From Siphonobacter sp047605205 (GTDB lineage Bacteria; Bacteroidota; Bacteroidia; Cytophagales; Spirosomataceae), in contig JASGGE010000003.1 of the NCBI GenBank assembly GCA_047605205.1, forward strand, positions 19,506 through 83,505: a stretch of 64,000 bases of DNA, given 5' to 3'. Positions 44,709-52,926 of the stretch are shown piece by piece. A program made the translations under genes and the position numbers. Within the stretch, counting starts at the first letter, position 1, and the number at the start of each line of letters is the position of its first letter. A model generated the notes under the pieces. It was not told the origin of the DNA and made no database searches. It worked only from the letters and a program-made list of their open reading frames with translations.

Positions 44709-44894
44709 TTAATTACTTCTGAAAATGGCATCCGTCAGGTGTTGTGGAATATCCAGGCGTTCAACGGATTTTATCAACCCAAATTGCAGGTATAATAATG
44801 CAAAAACGAGGTTAATCAATACGTAACATAGAAAAAGCAGAATCCTTTTTATAGCTATTTTAAGGGTATTCAGTAGACTGAAAGGTTCATTCAT
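44709..44894 (-). CDS. Small membrane protein (61 aa)
   Basis: I prefer the ATG at 44894 (MNEPFSLLNTLKIAIKRILL) over a start 17 codons upstream. One or two membrane helices (RILLFLCYVLINLVFALLYL). Spaced 5 bases from DUF1697. No family recognised. Confidence 0.45.
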   Translation of the reverse strand: MNEPFSLLNTLKIAIKRILLFLCYVLINLVFALLYLQFGLIKSVERLDIPQHLTDAIFRSN

Positions 44895-45040
44895 ACCTAA
44901 AAATGCGGTTTTTAGTAATTTCTTTTTTCTTAGATTATGAACCAATTTATACCTTTGTCATCAACAAAGCAGCAAACGAATCATAAAACGAAACAAATTG
45001 AAGCTGCTTTGAAAAAAGCCAGCCTTACTAAAATAAAACC

Positions 45041-45166
45041 ATGAAAAAAGCCCTGCTTATTCTGACTGCCGTTACGCTAACCCTGAGTAGTTGTATGAGA
45101 CCTCCTCATCAGCGGCAACGACCTCACAAAGAACATCATGATCGGTCTGATCGTGATCGGTATTAA
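45041..45166 (+). CDS. 41-aa lipoprotein, His/Arg-rich
   Basis: MKKALLILTAVTLTLSSC is a textbook lipobox signal (Cys18). The mature peptide is only 24 residues and mostly His, Arg, Pro and Asp (MRPPHQRQRPHKEHHDRSDR). It lies 58 bases before the next secreted protein on the same strand. The histidines could bind metal; otherwise a small envelope peptide of unknown role. Confidence 0.65.
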   Translation: MKKALLILTAVTLTLSSCMRPPHQRQRPHKEHHDRSDRDRY

Positions 45167-45224
45167 AATCAAGTAATTAATTTCAATCTTCAGTTCCTTG
45201 TTAATCTTAAAACGAATTCTTGCC

Positions 45225-45734
45225 ATGAAAAAACTCCTCGTCGTACTCGGCCTTCTTGCAGGTACTGGTGTGTATCAAACCAGCTCTGCTCAATTGAACG
45301 TTAGTGTAAATATTAGCACACAACCCATCTGGGGGCCTACGGGCTACGACTACGCTCAATACTACTATCTGCCTGATCTGGATATTTATTATGACATTCC
45401 GCAGAAGCAGTGGATTTATCTGAATGGTAGACAATGGATTACTGCTTCGACGTTACCTCCCCGCTACCGTAACTACGATCTGTATTCAGCTCATAAAGTA
45501 GTTATTAATGAGTCTAAGCCTTACTTGCGTAACAACCGTTATCGTAAGCAGTATGCTCAGTTCAAGGGTCGTCATGATCAGGTAGCGATCCGGGATAGCC
45601 GCGAATCGAAATATTATGTCAATCCTCAGCACCCAAAGTATAGCCAGCAAGATAATCGTGGTGGAAATGACCACCGGGGAAATGATCATAACACAAAAAG
45701 CGGAAAGAGAACCCATTCAAGAAGCCGTAACTAA
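45225..45734 (+). CDS. Secreted Tyr/Arg-rich protein (169 aa)
   Basis: Start at 45225 (MKKLLVVLGLLAGTGVYQTS then SAQ) gives a signal peptide. The mature region has YYYLPDLDIYYDIPQKQWIY and PPRYRNYDLYSAHKVVIN, a pattern shared by exported Bacteroidota proteins of unknown function; the tail is basic and His/Asn-rich (GGNDHRGNDHNTKSGKRTHS). Probably paired with the 41-aa lipoprotein upstream. Ends at a strong terminator. Confidence 0.65.
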   Translation: MKKLLVVLGLLAGTGVYQTSSAQLNVSVNISTQPIWGPTGYDYAQYYYLPDLDIYYDIPQKQWIYLNGRQWITASTLPPRYRNYDLYSAHKVVINESKPYLRNNRYRKQYAQFKGRHDQVAIRDSRESKYYVNPQHPKYSQQDNRGGNDHRGNDHNTKSGKRTHSRSRN

Positions 45735-45746
45735 TTAGGTATACTA

Positions 45747-45794
45747 TTAACAAAGAGAGCCTGAAGCATACTTGCTTCAGGCTCTCTTTGTTAA
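45747..45794. terminator. Strong terminator, 22-bp stem
   Basis: Perfect 22-bp stem (45747-45768 with 45773-45794) around a TACT loop. Confidence 0.8.
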
Positions 45795-45975
45795 TGCCCC
45801 CCATGTATTCCATTGTTTAGAAATAAGTCTAATGGGTGCGGTTTAGGCCCATAAAAGCGAATGACAGTCAGATTGTTTTTTATAACTGAAAAATAACTCT
45901 CTCCGGAACCTTACTTGCCCTCCGGCGTTTTTCGTAGTATCTTCAAGTTTGAATTCTTAGGCCTCGTAGCTCATT

Positions 45976-48900
45976 ATGCATTTTTCCCATCTTCACTGCC
46001 ATACCAAATTCTCTCTGCTCGACGGTGCCGCCGATATCGGCGATATGTTCAAGAAAGCCAAGGCTGATGGTCATTCGGCGGTAGCCATTACTGATCATGG
46101 GAATATGTTTGGTGTTTTCAAGTTCGTAGCGGAAGCTGGAAAACACGGCGTGAAACCCATTGTAGGCTGTGAATTCTACGTAGTGGAAGATCGTCATGAA
46201 CGAAAATTTACCAAGGAAAAAAAGGACATTCGCTATCACCAGCTGATGTTGGCCAAGAATGAAATCGGCTATCGGAACCTGGTGAAACTCTGTTCAATGG
46301 GCTTTATCGAGGGGATGTATGGTAAATACCCCCGAATTGATAAGCAACTGATTGAACAATACCACGAAGGGCTCATTGCCACAACCTGCTGCATCGGGGC
46401 CAGTGTGCCAAAAACAATTCTCCGAAAAGGCGAAGAAGAGGCCGAGAAAGAATTTTTGTGGTGGCTGAATATGTTCGGGGAAGATTTTTATGTGGAGTTA
46501 CAAGACCATGAAATTCCCGAACAGAAAAAAGTAAATGAAGTCTTACTGAAGTTTGCCAAGAAGCATAATGTAAAGATTATCGTTTCGAACGATAGTCATT
46601 ATGTGGATCAGCAGGATGCCAATGCTCACGACATTTTGTTGTGCGTCAACACCGGCGAAAAGCAAAGTACGCCTTCGGCCAAGGATTTCTCGGAAGAGGA
46701 AGGAATGCCGAAAGGTTCCCGCTTTGCCTTTTTCAATGACCAGTTTTATTTCAAGACCAAGAACGAAATGTTACAGGTCTGGGGACATATCCCCGAAGCC
46801 CTGGATAACACGCAGGAGATTGTCGATAAGTGTTTCGATCCGAAGCTGAAGAAAGACATTCTCCTGCCAAACTTCCCCATCCCGGAAGAATTTAAAGTGC
46901 ATGCCGACGATACGCTGAATCAGTGGGAATACTTGCGTCACTTAACCTTTGAGGGAGCTCGCAAACGTTACGAAACCATCTCGCCCGAGGCCGAAGAACG
47001 GCTCAACTTTGAGTTACATACCATCAAAACCATGGGCTTTGCGGGTTACTTCCTCATTGTGATGGACTTCATTAAGGCCGGGCGGGACATTGGCGTTTTT
47101 GTGGGGCCGGGCCGGGGTTCGGCGGCGGGTTCGGCGGTTGCCTATTGTATTGGTATTACCAACATTGATCCCATCAAGTATAACCTGCTATTTGAGCGGT
47201 TCCTGAATCCTGACCGGAAATCCATGCCCGATATTGATACGGACTTTGACGATGCTGGTCGTCAGAAGGTAATTGATTATGTGGTTGACAAATACGGTCG
47301 AAATCAGGTTGCTCAGATTGTGAGTTATACGGGTATGAAGGCAAAATCGGCAATCAAAGACGTAGGCCGGGTGCTGGATTTACCTTTGGATGAGACGAAC
47401 ATGCTTACCAAGCTGATTCCTGAAAAACCGCTCGATCTGAATCTGCAACGCGTCCTCCTGGCTCCGATTGATGGGCCGGGCGGTGTAAAAGATAAAGAAG
47501 GCTGGGGTTCGGAAGAATTACAGAATATCCAGAAGCTGCGGGATACGATGAAGTCAAACTCCGTGGCAGGGAAAGTACTAACCGAAGCTCTGAAGCTGGA
47601 AGGCTCCGTGCGGGGTACGGGTATTCACGCGGCGGGTATCATCATTGCTCCTAAAGATCTTACCGACATTATCCCTGTTTGTACATCAAAAGATTCGGAC
47701 TGGTTTATTACCCAGTTTGAAGGAAAAGTGATTGAAGATGCCGGCGTAATCAAAATGGATTTTTTAGGATTATCGACACTGACGATCCTGAAGAATGCGT
47801 TGGCTTTGATTAAGCAAAATTACGGAATTGATATTGATCTGGACGGCTTACCGCTGGACGACCCGAAGACTTACGAGCTGTTCCAACGCGGTGAAACCTA
47901 CGCGATTTTCCAGTACGAAAGTCCGGGTATGCAGAAATATATGAAGGAACTCAAGCCCACCCGGTTTGAAGACCTCATTGCAATGAACGCTTTGTATCGC
48001 CCCGGTCCGATTGCTTATATCCCCGAGTTTATTGACCGGAAGCACGGCCGGAAACCGGTTGTGTATGACCTTCCCGAAATGGAAGAATACCTGGCTGATA
48101 CTTATGGAATTACCGTCTATCAGGAGCAGGTGATGTTGCTCTCTCAGAAGCTGGCGGGTTTCTCGAAAGGAGATGCCGACGTACTGCGGAAAGCAATGGG
48201 TAAGAAAGACCGGGCTACGCTGGATAAAATGAAAGGCAAATTCATGGAAGGGGCCGTAGCCAAAGGACTGGATGCCAGGAAATTGGAAAAAGTCTGGACG
48301 GACTGGGAAGCCTTCGCTCAGTATGCCTTTAATAAGTCGCACTCAACCTGTTATGCTTTTGTAGCCTATCAGACAGCCTACCTGAAGGCTCACTATCCGG
48401 AGGAATACATGGCAGCCAACTTAACCAATGAGTTGGGCGATATTAAAAAGATTACGGCCTTCATGGAGGAAACCCGGCGGATGGGACTAGACGTATTAGG
48501 GCCAGATGTAAACGAATCGATTAAAGAGTTCAACGTTAATAAGAAAAAGCAGATCCGTTTTGGCCTGGGAGGTATTAAAGGAACGGGCGATGCCGCCGTG
48601 GATAGTATTATCCAGGAACGTAATGCCAACGGGCCCTATCAGGATATTTTTGATTTTGTTACCCGGATTAACCTTCGGACTGTAAATAAGAAAACACTGG
48701 AATCACTTGCTTATGCTGGGGCTTTTGATGGTTTTGGTATAGATCGGGCGGCTTTCTTTACCGATACGGGTACCGGTACGTTTATAGAAACCCTGATTCG
48801 CTATGCCAACAAATCTCAGGAAGAAAAAGCCGCTGCCCAGGTATCGCTTTTCGGTGCCTTGAGTGGGGCGGGCGGAGCGAATAGTATGCTTCCTAAAGTT

Positions 48901-49578
48901 CCTACAGCAGAAACCTGGCCTCGGATGATCGAGCTGAATTACGAGCGTGATGTTATCGGCGTATATATTTCCGGGCATCCACTGGATGAATTTCGAATCG
49001 AGCTGAATAGCTTCTGTGACATAACACTCGATCGCCTCAGAGACCCGGAAGAAGAAAAAAACTGGCATAACCGCGAAGTACGTATTGCCGGTATTGTGAC
49101 CAAGTACCAGGAACGTTATGCTAAAAACGGAAATCCGTTCTGCTTATTTACGCTTGAAGATTACGCCGGAAGTATGGAACTGGCTCTGTTTGGGGAGGAC
49201 TACGTAAAAATGGGCCAATATGTGGCTCAGGATCGCTTCCTGTACATAAAGGGAAAACTGCAACCCAGTTGGCGTAATCAGGGCCAGTTTGAGTTCAAAG
49301 CCTTGCAAATTCAGCTTCTACCCGAAGTACGCGAGAAACTTTGTAACCGGTTAAGCCTGGAAATTAATTTACACGAAATCAGTAGCGAACTGGTAGCAAG
49401 CCTGAGCGAGTTATTCAAACAAAACCCCGGAACGTGCAATCTATTTGTAAAACTTAAAGATGCCGACAGCCCGGTTGAAGTTACTATGCAAAGTCACTTC
49501 AGTAAAATCAATGTTTCTAACGAGTTGATCAAGGGTTTGGAGCAGTTGGTAGGAAAAGACAGTTTTCGGTTGAATTAA
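45976..49578 (+). CDS. dnaE: DNA polymerase III alpha subunit
   Basis: 1200 aa. PHP domain first (FSHLHCHTKFSLLDGAAD, AITDHGNMFG), then the palm with PDIDTDFDDAGR (about 415-426, two catalytic Asp), the thumb/fingers with MNALYRPGPIAYIPEFI, helix-hairpin-helix, and an OB fold (about 1030-1110, VRIAGIVTKYQERYAKNGN). Replicative polymerase of the chromosome. Its own transcript, ending in a terminator. GC content is higher than in neighbours, probably reflecting its conservation and expression. Confidence 0.97.
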   Translation: MHFSHLHCHTKFSLLDGAADIGDMFKKAKADGHSAVAITDHGNMFGVFKFVAEAGKHGVKPIVGCEFYVVEDRHERKFTKEKKDIRYHQLMLAKNEIGYRNLVKLCSMGFIEGMYGKYPRIDKQLIEQYHEGLIATTCCIGASVPKTILRKGEEEAEKEFLWWLNMFGEDFYVELQDHEIPEQKKVNEVLLKFAKKHNVKIIVSNDSHYVDQQDANAHDILLCVNTGEKQSTPSAKDFSEEEGMPKGSRFAFFNDQFYFKTKNEMLQVWGHIPEALDNTQEIVDKCFDPKLKKDILLPNFPIPEEFKVHADDTLNQWEYLRHLTFEGARKRYETISPEAEERLNFELHTIKTMGFAGYFLIVMDFIKAGRDIGVFVGPGRGSAAGSAVAYCIGITNIDPIKYNLLFERFLNPDRKSMPDIDTDFDDAGRQKVIDYVVDKYGRNQVAQIVSYTGMKAKSAIKDVGRVLDLPLDETNMLTKLIPEKPLDLNLQRVLLAPIDGPGGVKDKEGWGSEELQNIQKLRDTMKSNSVAGKVLTEALKLEGSVRGTGIHAAGIIIAPKDLTDIIPVCTSKDSDWFITQFEGKVIEDAGVIKMDFLGLSTLTILKNALALIKQNYGIDIDLDGLPLDDPKTYELFQRGETYAIFQYESPGMQKYMKELKPTRFEDLIAMNALYRPGPIAYIPEFIDRKHGRKPVVYDLPEMEEYLADTYGITVYQEQVMLLSQKLAGFSKGDADVLRKAMGKKDRATLDKMKGKFMEGAVAKGLDARKLEKVWTDWEAFAQYAFNKSHSTCYAFVAYQTAYLKAHYPEEYMAANLTNELGDIKKITAFMEETRRMGLDVLGPDVNESIKEFNVNKKKQIRFGLGGIKGTGDAAVDSIIQERNANGPYQDIFDFVTRINLRTVNKKTLESLAYAGAFDGFGIDRAAFFTDTGTGTFIETLIRYANKSQEEKAAAQVSLFGALSGAGGANSMLPKVPTAETWPRMIELNYERDVIGVYISGHPLDEFRIELNSFCDITLDRLRDPEEEKNWHNREVRIAGIVTKYQERYAKNGNPFCLFTLEDYAGSMELALFGEDYVKMGQYVAQDRFLYIKGKLQPSWRNQGQFEFKALQIQLLPEVREKLCNRLSLEINLHEISSELVASLSELFKQNPGTCNLFVKLKDADSPVEVTMQSHFSKINVSNELIKGLEQLVGKDSFRLN

Positions 49579-49600
49579 GAGAAGATTGTAAAGTCCGGTA

Positions 49601-49637
49601 AAAAGCCCCGTATGCACTCCAGTATACGGGGCTTTTT
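49601..49637 (+). terminator. Terminator after dnaE
   Basis: GCCCCGTAT/ATACGGGGC stem extended by A4/T4, followed by T. Confidence 0.8.
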
Positions 49638-49779
49638 AGTAGAGGATAAGGTCTGACTGAGACGGATGTCGACGGACTTTAACGTTCATCTCGGCTAAAA
49701 TCCGACTTGGGCAATACCCCAAACGTTATTTCCTTCAAGGAAAAGTAACTGACACAGAGTCTATTTATTACTTTTTTAG

Positions 49780-49787
49780 TAGGTTTG
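49780..49787 (+). promoter_or_regulatory. -7 promoter element TAGGTTTG for acnB
   Basis: TAnnTTTG element 46 bases upstream of the acnB ATG. The -33 element is unclear. Confidence 0.4.
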
Positions 49788-49833
49788 TAATTTTCAATGG
49801 TTTATCTAATCTTCTTGAAGTAATAGGTTAATT

Positions 49834-52638
49834 ATGAGCAAATATGACGAGTATCAGAAGCAGATTATAGATAGAGAGGCTCAAGGGCTTCATCCGCTGC
49901 CGATTGATGGTGCTGAATTGATGTACGAGATCATTGAACAAATCAAGCACCCAGACCATGAGCACCGAGATGAATCACTTAACTTCTTCATTTATAATGT
50001 ATTACCGGGTACTACAAGTGCGGCCCGCGTAAAGTCAAAGTTTTTGAAGGAGATTATTCTTGGTGAAGTTGAGGTAAAAGAAATCTCACCCGCTTTTGCT
50101 TTCGAGCAATTATCTCATATGAAGGGAGGCCCTTCTATTGAGGTTCTGCTGGATTTAGCATTGGGCGATGATATTGAAATCGCGAAAAATGCTGCTGAAG
50201 TTTTAAAAACGCAGGTTTTTCTTTACGATGCCGATACCGATCGTTTAGAGCAGGCGTACAAAAATGGCAGCGAAATCGCCAAAGATATTCTTGAAAGTTA
50301 TGCCAGAGCAGACTTCTATACCAAGTTGCCTGATATTCCCGAAGAAATTACGCTAGTAACCTTCGTTGCGGGTATCGGTGATATTTCTACGGATTTACTT
50401 TCTCCCGGAAGTGATGCTCACTCCCGATCAGACCGTGAGCTGCATGGTCAGTGTATGTTTGAACACAACAAAGCTCAACAAGCCGCACTGAAGGAACTGA
50501 AAGCCCAGCATCCTGACAAAACGGTTATGCTGGTTGCTGAAAAAGGCACCATGGGAGTGGGGTCTTCGCGGATGTCAGGAGTGAATAATGTAGCTCTCTG
50601 GATTGGAAAACAGGCGAGTCCTTTCGTTCCCTTCGTGAACATTGCTCCGGTGGTGGCGGGAACTAATGGTATTTCTCCAATCTTCCTGACTACTGTTGGC
50701 GTAACGGGGGGGATCGGCCTGGACCTTAAAAACTGGGTTAAGCAGTTCGATGAAAACGGTAAGCTTATCGTAGATGCAGATGGCCAGCCTATTTTGAAGC
50801 AAACGTATTCGGTAGATACCGGAACGGTTCTGACGGTTAACACCAAAACCAAAAAACTGTATAAAGACGGACAAGAGGTTATGGACGTTAGTTCTGCCTT
50901 CACGCCTCAGAAAATCGAATTCATGAAAGCCGGGGGGTCTTACTCCATCGAATTCGGTAAAAGACTCCAGACTTTCGCTGCGAATACCTTGGGGATTAAG
51001 GCTCCAACCGTATTTGCTCCATCCAAAGAAATTTCAATTCCAGGACAAGGCCTTACTGCCGTAGAAAAAATCTTCAATCGCAATGCGGTTGGAACATCCG
51101 GGGCTACGTTACACGCAGGTTCTTATGTGCGGGTTAAGGTAAATATTGTTGGTTCGCAGGATACAACCGGGTTAATGACTGCCCAGGAACTGGAGTCTAT
51201 GGCTGCAACGGTGATTTCCCCAATCGTCGATGCCGGGTATCAGTCCGGTTGCCACACAGCATCGGTTTGGGATAGTAAATCTCAGCAGAATATTCCCCGA
51301 CTGATGAAATTTATGAATGACTTTGGTCTCATCACTGCTCGTGACCCGAAAGGTGTTTATCACTCGATGACCGACGTAATTCATAAGGTTCTGAATGATA
51401 TTACGGTAGATGACTGGGCGATTATTATTGGGGGTGACTCACATACCCGGATGTCGAAAGGTGTTGCTTTCGGTGCTGACTCTGGTACGGTAGCTCTGGC
51501 TTTGGCTACAGGCGAAGCTTCTATGCCTATTCCTGAATCGGTAAAAGTGACGTTCAAAGGCAAGATGAAAGATCACCTGGATTTCCGTGACGTGGTGCAC
51601 GCTACCCAGTTACAGATGTTGAAGGAATTCAAAGGAGAAAATGTATTCCAGGGCCGAGTGATCGAAGTACACATCGGTACTTTGCTTTCCGACCAGGCAT
51701 TCACCTTTACAGACTGGACGGCAGAAATGAAAGCAAAAGCATCTATCTGTATTTCCCAGCCTGAAACCCTCATCGAATCATTAGAGATCGCGAAAGACCG
51801 AATCAAGATCATGATCGAAAAGGGTATGGATAATGAGAAGCAGGTTCTTCAAGGCCTTATTGATAAAGCCAATAACAGAATCAATGAAATCAGATCAGGA
51901 GCAAAGCCCCCGTTAACTCCTGATGATAATGCCAAATATTACGCGGAATTCGTAGTGGATCTGGACATTATTGACGAGCCAATGATTGCTGACCCTGACG
52001 TAAATAACGTAGATGCTTCCAAGCGGTACACGCACGACACCATTCGTGACCTTACTTATTATGAAGGTGAGAAGCACGTAGACCTCGGTTTCGTTGGCTC
52101 TTGCATGGTGCACAAAGGTGATATCAAGATTGTTTCCAAAATGCTTAAAAATCTGGAGGAACAACATGGAAAAGTAGAATTCCAGGCTCCTTTAGTAGTG
52201 GCAGCTCCTACCTATAATATCATTGCTGAACTCAAAGAAGAAGGCGATTGGGATGTGCTGCAGAAGTATTCTGGTTTTGAATTTGATGATGCTGCTCCGA
52301 AAGTAACGGCTCGTACCCAATATGAGAACATCCTGTATCTGGAACGGCCCGGCTGTAACCTGTGTATGGGTAACCAGGAAAAGGCAGAGAAAGGCGATAC
52401 CGTAATGGCTACGTCTACTCGTCTGTTTCAGGGACGTGTGGTTAAGGATTCAGACCGCAAAAAAGGAGAGTCTTTACTGGCATCTACGCCGGTGGTGGTT
52501 CTTTCTGCCATTTTGGGAAGAACGCCTACCATTGAAGAATACAAAGCGGCGGTGAAAGGTATTAAACTCACGCAGTTTTCGCCACCTATTCAAAAAATGA
52601 CGACGGGCCCTTCAGCGGCTCATCAGGTTTCTTTTTAA
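49834..52638 (+). CDS. acnB: Aconitate hydratase B / 2-methylisocitrate dehydratase
   Basis: 934 aa with an AcnB-type N-terminal HEAT-like region (about 1-160), swivel domain and aconitase core. The three [4Fe-4S] ligands are visible: Cys in GSCMVHKGDI and the pair in LERPGCNLCMGNQ. It isomerises citrate to isocitrate in the TCA cycle. A single-gene unit with promoter element and terminator. Confidence 0.95.
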   Translation: MSKYDEYQKQIIDREAQGLHPLPIDGAELMYEIIEQIKHPDHEHRDESLNFFIYNVLPGTTSAARVKSKFLKEIILGEVEVKEISPAFAFEQLSHMKGGPSIEVLLDLALGDDIEIAKNAAEVLKTQVFLYDADTDRLEQAYKNGSEIAKDILESYARADFYTKLPDIPEEITLVTFVAGIGDISTDLLSPGSDAHSRSDRELHGQCMFEHNKAQQAALKELKAQHPDKTVMLVAEKGTMGVGSSRMSGVNNVALWIGKQASPFVPFVNIAPVVAGTNGISPIFLTTVGVTGGIGLDLKNWVKQFDENGKLIVDADGQPILKQTYSVDTGTVLTVNTKTKKLYKDGQEVMDVSSAFTPQKIEFMKAGGSYSIEFGKRLQTFAANTLGIKAPTVFAPSKEISIPGQGLTAVEKIFNRNAVGTSGATLHAGSYVRVKVNIVGSQDTTGLMTAQELESMAATVISPIVDAGYQSGCHTASVWDSKSQQNIPRLMKFMNDFGLITARDPKGVYHSMTDVIHKVLNDITVDDWAIIIGGDSHTRMSKGVAFGADSGTVALALATGEASMPIPESVKVTFKGKMKDHLDFRDVVHATQLQMLKEFKGENVFQGRVIEVHIGTLLSDQAFTFTDWTAEMKAKASICISQPETLIESLEIAKDRIKIMIEKGMDNEKQVLQGLIDKANNRINEIRSGAKPPLTPDDNAKYYAEFVVDLDIIDEPMIADPDVNNVDASKRYTHDTIRDLTYYEGEKHVDLGFVGSCMVHKGDIKIVSKMLKNLEEQHGKVEFQAPLVVAAPTYNIIAELKEEGDWDVLQKYSGFEFDDAAPKVTARTQYENILYLERPGCNLCMGNQEKAEKGDTVMATSTRLFQGRVVKDSDRKKGESLLASTPVVVLSAILGRTPTIEEYKAAVKGIKLTQFSPPIQKMTTGPSAAHQVSF

Positions 52639-52665
52639 GAGTTAATTGAAAAGGTGCTATTTCAA

Positions 52666-52699
52666 ACAGGAGCAGACGCAAGTCTGCTCCTGTTTTTTT
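52666..52699 (+). terminator. Terminator after acnB
   Basis: ACAGGAGCAGAC/GTCTGCTCCTGT 12-bp stem with GCAA loop, followed by a T-run (52693-52699). Confidence 0.85.
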
Positions 52700-52799
52700 A
52701 TGGATTGATTTTCCAGCCTACCAGTAAACAGGTTATGATGATATACAAAATTGGCTCCGGGAAGGTGCCACCACTCGTAGGTTCGGGTTTGCTGTTCAT
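52698..52799 (-). CDS. Possible 33-aa membrane ORF
   Basis: ATG at 52799 opens MNSKPEPTSGGTFPEPILYI then IITCLLVGWKINP and a stop. One helix (about residues 16-29). It ends against the acnB terminator, which could serve both strands. No family is recognised and the codon count is too low to be sure. Confidence 0.3.
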   Translation of the reverse strand: MNSKPEPTSGGTFPEPILYIIITCLLVGWKINP

Positions 52800-52926
52800 A
52801 ATCACATAAGTGTTTTGGTGAAGTTACCAGCCCTTATACTTTGATATCTGGCTAAGGAGATCTTACAAAAAATAAGTATAAAATGACATAATGTCGAAAA
52901 ATGAAAAATTTATATATTAGTACTTT

